Shown piece after piece: positions 17,720 to 25,819 of a stretch of DNA of 64,000 nucleotides. Made by a program: the position numbers and the translations under genes. The first letter of the stretch is position 1. Every line of letters starts with the position of its first letter. The notes beneath the pieces are model-generated. The model saw only the letters and a list, made by a program, of their open reading frames with translations. It searched no databases and was not told the origin of the DNA. Source of the stretch: Alloprevotella sp. Lung230 (lineage in GTDB: Bacteria; Bacteroidota; Bacteroidia; Bacteroidales; Bacteroidaceae); NCBI RefSeq assembly GCF_014385435.1, contig NZ_JACSUD010000012.1, positions 1 to 64,000 on the forward strand. Direction: 5' to 3'.

Positions 17720-17911
17720 AGTAGGTGTTCAAAATTAAACGTAGCTATCTTAGTCGTAGGATGTTCTCTACCTTGATACTCCCATTGTTCCCCTTTTTCG
17801 CCGTCTCGCCTTTGTTCATCAGTCGTGTAGACCGCTACACTCCTTCTTCACAAAGACAATCTGACGAAAGAATGAAACAAACATAGTATCAATTCATTCT
17901 GAACGCCTACT
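17720..17911 (-). mobile_element. MITE of the TA family (copy 2, full length)
   Basis: This 192-bp element is homologous to 11737-11927 in reverse orientation. TIRs are AGTAGGTGTTCA and, at the other end, TGAACGCCTACT with one change. TA flanks both ends (17718-17719, 17912-17913). The internal hairpin GTGTAG-ACCG-CTACAC (17825-17840) keeps its stem while the loop differs from copy 1. TAATTTTG on the minus strand (17730-17737) points toward glnA. Confidence 0.8.
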
Positions 17912-17932
17912 TAAGGATAGAAAACAACGAAG

Positions 17933-17974
17933 AAAGGCGAGCCGAGCAAAGTTCTTTTGCTCGGCTCGCCTTTT
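17933..17974. terminator. strong bidirectional hairpin terminator
   Basis: An 18-bp stem (AAAGGCGAGCCGAGCAAA / TTTGCTCGGCTCGCCTTT) lies just past the stop of the DUF4369 gene on the minus strand. Confidence 0.8.
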
Positions 17975-17980
17975 GGGCAT

Positions 17981-18700
17981 TTATTTGCGCACTTTCTGCT
18001 GCTTCGTCGGTGTGTAGCCCGCCAGAAACAGATAGTTGCTCACTTGGGGATTGCGCAGAAAACTGGCGGGGGCTTTCTCCACGATGCGACGCAGTTGGGC
18101 GCTCATCGTCGGAAATCCCAGCTGGTCGGCCAACTGCATGAAATAGCCCGTTCCGAGGGCATTGTTGTGGTTGTCCAGGACAAACTTCACCTCCAAATCC
18201 TCTATTTTCTGGACGATGGCATCGCGTTTAGGAGCAAACTGCGCTTCCACCTGCTCGACGGGTACACCCGAAAAGAGGAGTTTGCGGGCCTTTCTTTCCA
18301 GTTCCCAAAGTTCGCTGCTGTAGCGGAGACGGCGTTGCATAAATTCGGTCAGGCGCTCGTTGAGCGGTCCTCCGGTGACGGTCTGTCCATAGTTGTCCAC
18401 CTGCATGAGAAGTTCGCCGCCTTCGATGACCACCGGCATGAGGATTTGGTCCTCCATGTAGACTTCGGCCAGTGTGATGCTGTCGGCGTTGCCGCCAAAG
18501 GAAAAACGGCCGTGGATGACAACGCAGGAGTCGAGGTTGATGGAGTGGGTGGATTGTTGGGCGTAGCTCTTGGTGCGTAGATACAATTTTTTTCCATCCA
18601 AGCAGGCCAGCGACGAATTTCCGTCGATGTTGTATTGTGAGGCGCACGAGGTGAAGGTGAGCACCAGCACGGCCAAGAAGGAAAAAAGCGATATGCGCAT
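17981..18700 (-). CDS. DUF4369-type lipoprotein
   Basis: The protein has 239 residues from the ATG at 18700. The frame is open to 18817 but the extra part precedes the promoter. The N-terminus MRISLFSFLAVLVLTFTSC is a lipoprotein signal with Cys at residue 19. The following LDGKKLYLRTK and INLDSCVVIHGRFSFGG are typical of DUF4369 domains, often found at the N-terminus of thioredoxin-fold lipoproteins in Bacteroidota. The C-terminal half is helical and no CxxC thioredoxin motif is present, so this is the DUF4369 part alone plus a helical tail. The role is unknown. Confidence 0.75.
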   Translation of the reverse strand: MRISLFSFLAVLVLTFTSCASQYNIDGNSSLACLDGKKLYLRTKSYAQQSTHSINLDSCVVIHGRFSFGGNADSITLAEVYMEDQILMPVVIEGGELLMQVDNYGQTVTGGPLNERLTEFMQRRLRYSSELWELERKARKLLFSGVPVEQVEAQFAPKRDAIVQKIEDLEVKFVLDNHNNALGTGYFMQLADQLGFPTMSAQLRRIVEKAPASFLRNPQVSNYLFLAGYTPTKQQKVRK

Positions 18701-18731
18701 TGTCAGGGTCTGTGTTTCGAGGTTGTGATTG

Positions 18732-18762
18732 CAAATGTACGTTTTGTTTGTCGAACTTCCAA
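18732..18762 (-). promoter_or_regulatory. promoter of the DUF4369 gene
   Basis: On the minus strand TTGG (18759-18762) is followed after 19 nt by TACATTTG (18732-18739), 32 nt before the ATG. Confidence 0.7.
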
Positions 18763-18895
18763 GTCTCTGGTAGGGGAAGTTGCTCAAAATAACTTTCTTT
18801 TTGCCTTGTCGGGGCAAGAATATCCCTTATTTGCGGAAATTTGCAGTTGCGGATTGCGGGTGTGGGAAGCGAGCGATGTATCCCCTCGGCGAAAA

Positions 18896-18927
18896 TTTGG
18901 AACAGTCGGTAGAAATCACTATATTTG
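18896..18927 (+). promoter_or_regulatory. promoter of ricT-gldH-porT
   Basis: TTTG (18896-18899), 20 nt, TATATTTG (18920-18927). The start codon of ricT is at 19142, leaving a leader of about 205 nt in which I see no coding sequence and no recognised riboswitch. Confidence 0.7.
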
Positions 18928-19141
18928 CAGAGTAAATTGCGTGTATCCGTACTTTTCGGTGGCTTTGCCTCTGGATGAGATGGGGAAGGAATTGGCGTGT
19001 CAAACGCTGATCTACCGCCCATATCCTCGGACCAACGCCCGCTGTTTTTCTACTTTTTCTCTCAAAATATCATCTCCCGGGGGCGGGCAGTTGTGCTGAG
19101 CAAGCCCGACCGCAGCGTCCTTTCAACCATAAGACACCACC

Positions 19142-20404
19142 ATGTCAGAAACCTTCATCACCGACCCCACATTGCGCGGTTTTTCGGCCTGCGGTTGTGG
19201 TTGCGCCAAGCAGCAACTCAACCTGTCGGACTATCTGAGCGATGTGCCGGGCAACAACGAAATATCCGACCTTGTCGAAGTGCAATTTAAGAACACGCGT
19301 AAGGGTTACTACCGCAACGACAACCATCTCGACCTCGTCAAAGGCGACATTGTGGCCGTGGAGGCATCGCCTGGCCACGACATCGGCACCGTCACCCTCA
19401 CCGGGTCGCTCGTGCCGCTCCAAATGAAAAAGGCGCAAATCAAAGGTACGGCCGACGTCAAGCGTATCTACCGTAAAGCGCGTCCGGCCGACATCGACAA
19501 GTGGGAAGAGGCACGCGGCCGCGAAAACGGCACGATGATTCAGAGTCGACAGATTGCCAAAGATTTGCAACTGAACATGAAAATCGGCGATGTCGAATAT
19601 CAGGGCGATTGCAACAAAGCCATCTTCTACTACATTGCCGATGCACGCGTTGATTTCCGCCGTCTCATCAAGGTCTTGGCCGACACCTTTCATGTGCGCA
19701 TCGAAATGCGTCAAATCGGAGCGCGACAAGAGGCTGGACGCATCGGCGGCATCGGTCCGTGTGGCCGAGAGTTGTGCTGCTCCACTTGGGTGAAAAATTT
19801 CCAAACCGTGTCGACCGGTGCGGCTCGAACGCAGGATATCTCGCCCAATCCACAGAAGTTGGCCGGGCAGTGCGGCAAACTCAAATGCTGTCTTAACTTC
19901 GAACTGGACATCTACAACGAAGCGCATAAGGTGCTGCCCGAACGCAACATTGCACTCGAAACGGCCGAAGGCACTTATTACCACTTCAAAACCGACATCT
20001 TGAGTGGACGCATCACCTATTCGACCGACAAGCGTATGGCCGCCAACCTCGTGACGCTGTCGGCAGAACGAGCTTGGGAAGTCATTCGAATGAACCGCGA
20101 GGGGCAACATCCCGAAGAGTTGGACACTGAGGCCAAACCCGCTCCGAAGAAACCCATTGACTTGGCCGAACAAGACGACCTCACCCGATTTGACAAAACG
20201 CAAAAGCGGAAAAAGAAGTCGAACGCCCGCCGCTCTTCCCCTCGCAAAGAACAAAACGCTCGTGCCGAGGCGGGACGCGCTCCGCAGCATGAGGCCGCAG
20301 CTGCTTCGGCGCGACGAAGACAAAACGAACCTCGCAGCGAACAGAAGGGAGGCACAAATTCCGTCGGACGCGGTGCTCAACAGAACGACCATGTGCAGCC
20401 GTAG
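19142..20404 (+). CDS. ricT: PSP1-domain protein RicT/YaaT
   Basis: The protein has 420 residues. The PSP1 core includes GDIVAVEASPGHDIGTV, FYYIADARVDFRRLIKVLADTF and the Cys-rich stretch GIGPCGRELCCSTW with AGQCGKLKCCLNFE, which in Bacillus RicT helps bind Fe-S clusters within the RicAFT complex. An extra Cys-rich N-terminus (SACGCGCAK) is present. The last 100 residues are Lys/Arg-rich and low-complexity, an extension common in Bacteroidota versions. In Bacillus the complex affects mRNA processing; whether partners exist here is not shown. Its end overlaps gldH by 14 nt, a recurrent Bacteroidota gene pair. Confidence 0.92.
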   Translation: MSETFITDPTLRGFSACGCGCAKQQLNLSDYLSDVPGNNEISDLVEVQFKNTRKGYYRNDNHLDLVKGDIVAVEASPGHDIGTVTLTGSLVPLQMKKAQIKGTADVKRIYRKARPADIDKWEEARGRENGTMIQSRQIAKDLQLNMKIGDVEYQGDCNKAIFYYIADARVDFRRLIKVLADTFHVRIEMRQIGARQEAGRIGGIGPCGRELCCSTWVKNFQTVSTGAARTQDISPNPQKLAGQCGKLKCCLNFELDIYNEAHKVLPERNIALETAEGTYYHFKTDILSGRITYSTDKRMAANLVTLSAERAWEVIRMNREGQHPEELDTEAKPAPKKPIDLAEQDDLTRFDKTQKRKKKSNARRSSPRKEQNARAEAGRAPQHEAAAASARRRQNEPRSEQKGGTNSVGRGAQQNDHVQP

Positions 20405-20981
20405 GATTTTGTTCGGGAGCGTGATGGGTGTCTTGCTGTGTGCGCTGACGGCCTGTGTGCGCGATGAAGCCTATCTTTGCTTTATGCCCGTCGACCTGTC
20501 CGGATGGGACAAGACGGAAAGCCTCGACTTCCGCATCGACTCCTTGCCGGAGAGTGCCCTCTACGCCCCACAGTTGCTTGTGCGGAAGGCCGTGGCCGGC
20601 AACTACCCCTACCAGAGCCTCACCCTCGAAGTGCGACAGCGGTGGGTGCTGCCCGAACCGCCACCACCACAGCAACGCAACCCCAGCGAGCGTACCTACT
20701 TGGTGTCGCTGCCCCAACAGCGGTCGCGTGTGCCGCGTGTTCGCAAAAATCGTCTTCTGCTGGAACGTACCGACACGGTGGTTTGCCGATTTATGACCCC
20801 TGCCGGCGATTTGATGGCCGGAGGAGTTTCGCTTTCGCAATATGCCTGCCCGCTTCCACCACTCTCTCTCCCTCGTGGGGCAGAAGGCCGCATTGTGGTG
20901 CGCCACCTGATGCTCAAAGAGGTCGTGCCCGGCATTTCTGATGTCGGCATTTCGCTGTCGGCATCCCCCTCTCAACATTAA
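20391..20981 (+). CDS. gldH: gliding motility-type lipoprotein GldH
   Basis: The protein has 196 residues starting at the ATG inside the end of ricT. The lipoprotein signal is MCSRRILFGSVMGVLLCALTAC with Cys at residue 22. A beta-rich body follows with WDKTESLDFRID and YPYQSLTLEVRQRW, as in GldH. GldH was defined in gliding Flavobacteria but is retained in many non-gliding Bacteroidota. Its exact role is unsettled; the neighbouring PorT suggests a link to type IX secretion. The translational overlap with ricT suggests coupled expression. Confidence 0.8.
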   Translation: MCSRRILFGSVMGVLLCALTACVRDEAYLCFMPVDLSGWDKTESLDFRIDSLPESALYAPQLLVRKAVAGNYPYQSLTLEVRQRWVLPEPPPPQQRNPSERTYLVSLPQQRSRVPRVRKNRLLLERTDTVVCRFMTPAGDLMAGGVSLSQYACPLPPLSLPRGAEGRIVVRHLMLKEVVPGISDVGISLSASPSQH

Positions 20982-20998
20982 CGCTTAAACTCGACACC

Positions 20999-21709
20999 AT
21001 GCGCAACGGCTGGTTGACCCTCTGCATCGGATGGTTGATGATGCTTCTGCCCTCATCGGCACAGCAACGTCAACTGCAGAACAAACCTTTCATCGACGAG
21101 CGCCCTTGGCACTACGGCTTCTACATTGGGCTGCACGATCAAGGACTGAAACTCACCGGAAACGGATGGGTAGACCCCGACACGGGCGGGCAGTGGATGG
21201 CGGAAAACGACCATCAGAACTTCGGATTTTCGGTCGGGATTTTGGGTGATTGGCGCCTTTCGCGCCACCTCTCCTTGCGTCTCACACCGGGCCTGCACTT
21301 CGGGTCGAAACACGTGACCTTTCACAACCTGCTGACGGGACGCGAGGTGACGCAAAACATCAAGTCGAGCTACATCGCGCTGCCTGTGGAACTGAAAGTG
21401 GCCGGCCCGCGCTTCAACAACTATCGACCTTACGTGCTGATGGGAGCCACGGAAATGTGCGACATGACCTCTACCAAAGGCGGCTATATCCGCACCAGCC
21501 CTTTCCAGACTTATCTGCAAGTGGGACTGGGGTGCGACTTCTATATGCCGTTTTTCAAACTCATTCCCGAACTCAAATTCTGTTTTGGTGTGGGCGATGT
21601 GTTGCGCCACGACCGCCCCGATTTGACCAATGCCGCACAGCGCGTCTACACACAGAGTTTGGAGCGTGCTTCCGCCAACATGGTGATCCTCACCTTCTAT
21701 TTTGAATGA
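20999..21709 (+). CDS. porT: type IX secretion outer-membrane protein PorT
   Basis: The protein has 236 residues. A signal peptide ends near SSAQQ (about residue 21). The mature start NKPFIDERPWHYGFYIGLHDQGLKLT is characteristic of PorT (short basic lead then xRPYHFGF). Alternating beta strands end in an aromatic C-terminal residue (LTFYFE), as in small outer-membrane barrels. PorT is needed for type IX secretion in Porphyromonas gingivalis. It is 17 nt after gldH, so ricT-gldH-porT form one operon ended by the hairpin at 21751-21796. Confidence 0.85.
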   Translation: MRNGWLTLCIGWLMMLLPSSAQQRQLQNKPFIDERPWHYGFYIGLHDQGLKLTGNGWVDPDTGGQWMAENDHQNFGFSVGILGDWRLSRHLSLRLTPGLHFGSKHVTFHNLLTGREVTQNIKSSYIALPVELKVAGPRFNNYRPYVLMGATEMCDMTSTKGGYIRTSPFQTYLQVGLGCDFYMPFFKLIPELKFCFGVGDVLRHDRPDLTNAAQRVYTQSLERASANMVILTFYFE

Positions 21710-21750
21710 GGGGCTGTGGTGGCTTCCGAATAGCAACCCATCACAACGCC

Positions 21751-21796
21751 ATCAGCCGAAAACGAAGTCAACACTTCGTTTTCGGCTGATTTTTTT
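21751..21796. terminator. bidirectional terminator between porT and thrA
   Basis: An 18-bp perfect stem (ATCAGCCGAAAACGAAGT / ACTTCGTTTTCGGCTGAT) with a CAAC loop and T7 on the plus strand. Confidence 0.85.
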
Positions 21797-21815
21797 GTGC
21801 CTGTATTGGGAAAGC

Positions 21816-24242
21816 TCAGATGTTGGCCACGCGCATAATGTCGGCAAAGACTCCGGCAGCCGTCACTTCTGCTCCGGCGCCATAGCCCTGGATGAGCATC
21901 GGCGCATCGTAGCGCTCGGTGGTGAGGCAAACGATGTTGTTTGAGCCTTCGAGGTGATAGAGCGGATGCCCTTGGACAATCTCTTTCAGGCCGACACGCC
22001 CCTTTCCGTTGCGCCATTCGGCCACGAAACGCCAACATTTGCCCTTGGCGGCCAGACGAGCGCGTTGTGCCTCAAACTCGGCATCGAAGTTGGGGAGTTG
22101 TGCCCAAAAGTCGTTGAGCGTACCTTCAAACATGGCGGCGGGGAGGAAGAGTTGTTGCTCAATGTCGGTCGTATTGACCCGATAACCGCTTTCGCGGGCT
22201 AAGATGGTGAGTTTACGCACCACGTCCATACCGCAAAGGTCAATACGGGGGTCGGGCTCACTGTATCCGTTCTCTTGTGCGAGGTGTACGGCCTGCGAAA
22301 GCGGTACGTCGGCGGAAAGGGTGCTGAAGACGTAGTTGAGCGTCCCCGAAAGGACAGCTTCGATGCTCAGCACGCGGTCGCCCGAAGCGGTGAGGTCGTT
22401 GATGGTGTTGATGATGGGGAGTCCGGCGCCTACATTGGTTTCAAAATGAAATTTCACACCTCGATCGCGCGCCATGACTTTCAAGCGCCGATAAGTGTCG
22501 TACTCTCCGGATGCCGCGAGTTTGTTGGCGGTCACGATATTGACGTTTTGCGCCAGCAGGCGTTCGTAGTGGGTCGAAACCTCGGCCGAAGCTGTGCAGT
22601 CGACAAAGACGGAGTTGAAGATGTTCATTCGGCTGATTTCCTCCATCATACGCTCCACTCCGCCGGGCGTTGTGCTTTCGGCCAGTTGGCGACGGCAGTT
22701 GGCGAGGTCGATGCCCTCGGCATCGTAGAGGGCGTGCCGCTGCCCCGTAAGTCCGACCAAGTTGATTTTCAAACCGTGTTGCTCGCGGAGATGGTCGGCC
22801 TGCGCGGCCAGTTGTTCCAAGAGCTGTCCGCCCACCGTACCGGTGCCGCAGAGGAAGAGATTGAGTTCTTCGTAGTCGGCCAAGAAGAAGGAGTCGTGAA
22901 GGACGTTGAGGGCTTTTTTGAGTTGGTCGCGCGCCACGACAAACGAGACGCTGGTTTCCAAAGCGCCCAACGCCACAGCGCAAACGCCAATGCCGTTGCG
23001 CCCCAGTACGGAGAACAATTTGCCTACGGTGCCGGTGTGTTGGCGCAGATTTTCGCCCACCACGGCCACAGTGGCCAAACCCACACGCCATTCGGCAGGG
23101 TTCATCGCGCCGGCCGCAATTTCTTGTGCAAACTCCTCGTCGAGCAGTTGCGCAGCCCGCTCCACATCATTGGGAGTAACGCAAAGGGAGGTGGAAGTTT
23201 CGGAAGCCGTTTGTGCCACCATAAACACGCTTACACCCTCTTTGGCCAAGGCGGAAAAGATGCGGTGGTTCACCCCGACCACACCCACCATCGCCATACC
23301 GCTCACCGTGACCAGCGCGGTGTCGTTGACAGAGGAGATGCCTCGAATCAGGCGGTCGCTCTTGGCGGCCTCCTTTTTGATGATAGACTGCTTTCCCGCA
23401 GGATTGAACGTGTTGCGAATCAGAATCGGAATTTCTTTGGCGCAAACGGGGTAGATGGTGGGCGGATAAACGACTTTTGCCCCAAAATTGCACAACTCCG
23501 TTGCTTCGGCATAGGAGAGTTCGTCGATGGTAAAGGCGGTCGGAATCACACGAGGGTCGGCCGTCATAAAGCCGTCCACGTCCGTCCAAATCTCCAACAC
23601 TTCGGCCTCCAAGGCAGCAGCCAAGATGGCAGCGGTATAGTCGGAGCCGCCCCGTCCCAAATTGGTGGTGCGCTGCGTTTCTCCATCGCGGGAAATGAAA
23701 CCGCCCATCACCGTAACGGCCGGCAGCGTGGCGAAAGCGTTGCGAATATGGGCGTTGGTGGTTTCAAAATCGACCACGTTTTTGCCTTCCTGCTGCACAG
23801 TGGTGATGAGGTCGCGCGAATCGAGATGACGTGCACCGTCGATGAGGGCGGCCACGATGAGCGAAGAAATGCGTTCACCATACGCCACAATGGCATCGGC
23901 AGTTTTGCGCGTGAGGTCTTGGATCAGACTCACCCCGTGCAGAATGCTGCCCAGTTCATCGAAATGTGCCTGCACGCGGCCGAGGAGTTCCGTCTGCCGG
24001 TCGGAGGTAATGAGTGCCTGCACCATTTCCTTGTGACGTTGGTGGAGCGCCGCGAGTTGGGCGACATAGGCGACGTCACCGGTTTGGGCTTCTTGCGAAA
24101 GGCAGATGAGTTGGTCGGTCACTCCTCCCAAGGCCGAAACCACCACGATGATGGGTGTTTCGACAGTTTCAACAATGCGCTTTACGCACAATAGGCTTTC
24201 GGGAGTACCCACCGACGTGCCCCCAAATTTCAATACTTTCAT
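21816..24242 (-). CDS. thrA: bifunctional aspartate kinase / homoserine dehydrogenase
   Basis: The fusion catalyses the first and third steps toward threonine, methionine and lysine. The protein has 808 residues from the ATG at 24242 (a 12-codon upstream extension is not needed). The kinase half begins MKVLKFGGTSVGTPES. Paired ACT regulatory domains lie at about 305-455 (ALVTVSGMAMVGVVGVN, GLATVAVVGENL). The dehydrogenase half starts at LNLFLCGTGTVGGQLLEQL (about 457-475) and contains NKLAASGEYDTYRRL and CGMDVVRKLTILARE. Feedback inhibition by threonine is likely from the architecture. A hairpin at 24253-24301 lies in the leader. Confidence 0.97.
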   Translation of the reverse strand: MKVLKFGGTSVGTPESLLCVKRIVETVETPIIVVVSALGGVTDQLICLSQEAQTGDVAYVAQLAALHQRHKEMVQALITSDRQTELLGRVQAHFDELGSILHGVSLIQDLTRKTADAIVAYGERISSLIVAALIDGARHLDSRDLITTVQQEGKNVVDFETTNAHIRNAFATLPAVTVMGGFISRDGETQRTTNLGRGGSDYTAAILAAALEAEVLEIWTDVDGFMTADPRVIPTAFTIDELSYAEATELCNFGAKVVYPPTIYPVCAKEIPILIRNTFNPAGKQSIIKKEAAKSDRLIRGISSVNDTALVTVSGMAMVGVVGVNHRIFSALAKEGVSVFMVAQTASETSTSLCVTPNDVERAAQLLDEEFAQEIAAGAMNPAEWRVGLATVAVVGENLRQHTGTVGKLFSVLGRNGIGVCAVALGALETSVSFVVARDQLKKALNVLHDSFFLADYEELNLFLCGTGTVGGQLLEQLAAQADHLREQHGLKINLVGLTGQRHALYDAEGIDLANCRRQLAESTTPGGVERMMEEISRMNIFNSVFVDCTASAEVSTHYERLLAQNVNIVTANKLAASGEYDTYRRLKVMARDRGVKFHFETNVGAGLPIINTINDLTASGDRVLSIEAVLSGTLNYVFSTLSADVPLSQAVHLAQENGYSEPDPRIDLCGMDVVRKLTILARESGYRVNTTDIEQQLFLPAAMFEGTLNDFWAQLPNFDAEFEAQRARLAAKGKCWRFVAEWRNGKGRVGLKEIVQGHPLYHLEGSNNIVCLTTERYDAPMLIQGYGAGAEVTAAGVFADIMRVANI

Positions 24243-24252
24243 ATTCGGATAA

Positions 24253-24301
24253 GTAAGAAAGTCGGTGTGCAACATCAAGAGTAGACATTGCCCACCGACT
24301 T
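24253..24301 (-). terminator. hairpin between the GH10-like gene and thrA
   Basis: On the minus strand AAGTCGGTG...GCAA pairs with TTGC...CACCGACTT, followed by TCTT. It may simply terminate the upstream GH10-like gene, or act in the thrA leader as an attenuator. No clear promoter box for thrA is visible between hairpin and ATG. Confidence 0.5.
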
Positions 24302-24319
24302 ATGAAATCGGTTACGAAA

Positions 24320-25819
24320 TTAAAGTTTGACTTTTACTTTCACGCCTTTCGATTCGTTCTGTAATCGATCCAAGGCAGTGACAACATAGGTATATTTTTC
24401 CTGACCCATGTTGTAAGGCAGTTTGTACATCATATCGCTGGTGACGGCCATAATGTGTGTTGAAGAAGACAAGTCGATCTTCTCTCCGCGTTCAAAACTA
24501 TAAATCACATATTGTCGCGCAGCATCCATTTCGGAACGAGCTTTGGGCGCTGTCCAGAACAAATAATATCCATCGGGCATCCAGAGCGCTTTCACCTTAC
24601 GCGGTTTCTTGGGTGCTTTGTCGTCGATAAACGGCATCAAAGGTTGAAGAGCGGGCGTGAGGTGATAGTTGTTTTGCAGTTCATAGGCATAATTGCCCAC
24701 GTTGCGCACCACGGCCGCCGAGTACCACAAACACGAGCCGGAAATGTTGGGAAGATTGCGTTGAAGTTCAAATTTCGCCGCCATCTGATTGACCGTCGGA
24801 TTATTGATATCACGTGCATTGACCGTGCGTTCCACGTCCTGCCCGATGATGAGCGGACGGTTGGAGCAGTGGCGCGACCACCAGCGCACGAGCGTTTCGT
24901 AGTCGGCGCTCTTATGTCCGATTTCCCAATAGAGTTGCGGCACCACATAGTCCACCCAGCCTTCGTTGACCCAATAGAGCACATCGGCATAGAGGTCGTC
25001 GTAGTTCTGCAATCCGCGCGTTTCGCTGCCGGGGACGGTGTCGCCGGGCTTGGCGTTGTGGTAGATGCCGAAGGGCGACACGCCAAACTTCACCCACGGC
25101 TTGGTGCTGTGGATGGTGTTGTAGAGCATCTTGATGAAGTTGTTCACATTGTAGCGACGCCACGTGCCGATGTCGTTGATGCCGTTGTTGTGGGTGCGGA
25201 AAGTGCCCTCATCGGGGATGGGCAGTCCGGCAGCCGGATAGGGGTAGAAGTAGTCGTCGATGTGCAGTCCGTCCACATCATAGCGGCGCACGATGTCGGC
25301 CGCCACACGGCAGATGTAGTTTTGATTTTCCAGCAGACCGGGATCGAAGAGCATCAGTCCGTCGTACTTGAAAAAGCGGTCGGGGTTCTGAAAATAGGGA
25401 TGGGTTGAGGCCAATTCACGGGTCGTCTTTGTCTTGGCGCGAAAGGGGTTGATCCAAGCGTGCACCTCCATGCCGCGACGATGGCCCTCTTCCACCATCC
25501 ACGCCAGAGGATCCCAACCGGGGTGCTGACCCTGCCGCCCGGTGAGAAAGCGACTCCAAGGTTCGTAAGGACTCTCGTAGAGCGCATCGGCTTCGGCCCG
25601 CACCTGAAACATGATGGTGTTGACCCCCACGGCATGCAGCACATCGAGCTGTTGGGTCAGGTTGGCCTGCATCTGTTCGCGCGACAAGCCCATAAACTGC
25701 CCATTGACACACTGTATCCAGGCGCCGCGCATCTCGCGTTTCGGGCCTTCAAAGGGATTTTGTGCCGCTACGCTCAGCGACAAGAGGAAAGAGAGGAGGA
25801 GAAAGAGGATTGACTTCAT
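24320..25819 (-). CDS. GH10-like (DUF187) exported glycosyl hydrolase family protein
   Basis: The protein has 499 residues. The signal peptide runs to about AAQNP (residue 20). The barrel signature EMRGAWIQCVNGQF is followed by VGVNTIMFQVRAEADALY, HAWINPFRAKT, VDGLHIDDYFYPYPA, KFGVSPFGIY, and VDYVVPQLYWEIGHK, all typical of GHL10/DUF187 proteins such as YngK. A Fn3-like tail (about 410-499) follows. The family acts on polysaccharide or peptidoglycan-related substrates; the precise substrate is not established here. Its ATG overlaps the stop of the upstream transglutaminase gene by 4 nt. Confidence 0.88.
   Translation of the reverse strand: MKSILFLLLSFLLSLSVAAQNPFEGPKREMRGAWIQCVNGQFMGLSREQMQANLTQQLDVLHAVGVNTIMFQVRAEADALYESPYEPWSRFLTGRQGQHPGWDPLAWMVEEGHRRGMEVHAWINPFRAKTKTTRELASTHPYFQNPDRFFKYDGLMLFDPGLLENQNYICRVAADIVRRYDVDGLHIDDYFYPYPAAGLPIPDEGTFRTHNNGINDIGTWRRYNVNNFIKMLYNTIHSTKPWVKFGVSPFGIYHNAKPGDTVPGSETRGLQNYDDLYADVLYWVNEGWVDYVVPQLYWEIGHKSADYETLVRWWSRHCSNRPLIIGQDVERTVNARDINNPTVNQMAAKFELQRNLPNISGSCLWYSAAVVRNVGNYAYELQNNYHLTPALQPLMPFIDDKAPKKPRKVKALWMPDGYYLFWTAPKARSEMDAARQYVIYSFERGEKIDLSSSTHIMAVTSDMMYKLPYNMGQEKYTYVVTALDRLQNESKGVKVKVKL

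Noticed and set aside
18928-19141. Possible riboswitch or leader peptide in the ricT leader
   Set aside because: The leader is long, but I found no recognised aptamer motif or convincing short frame.
22275-24194. 639-codon plus-strand frame antisense to thrA
   Set aside because: thrA on the minus strand has all expected motifs; the antisense frame is a composition artefact.
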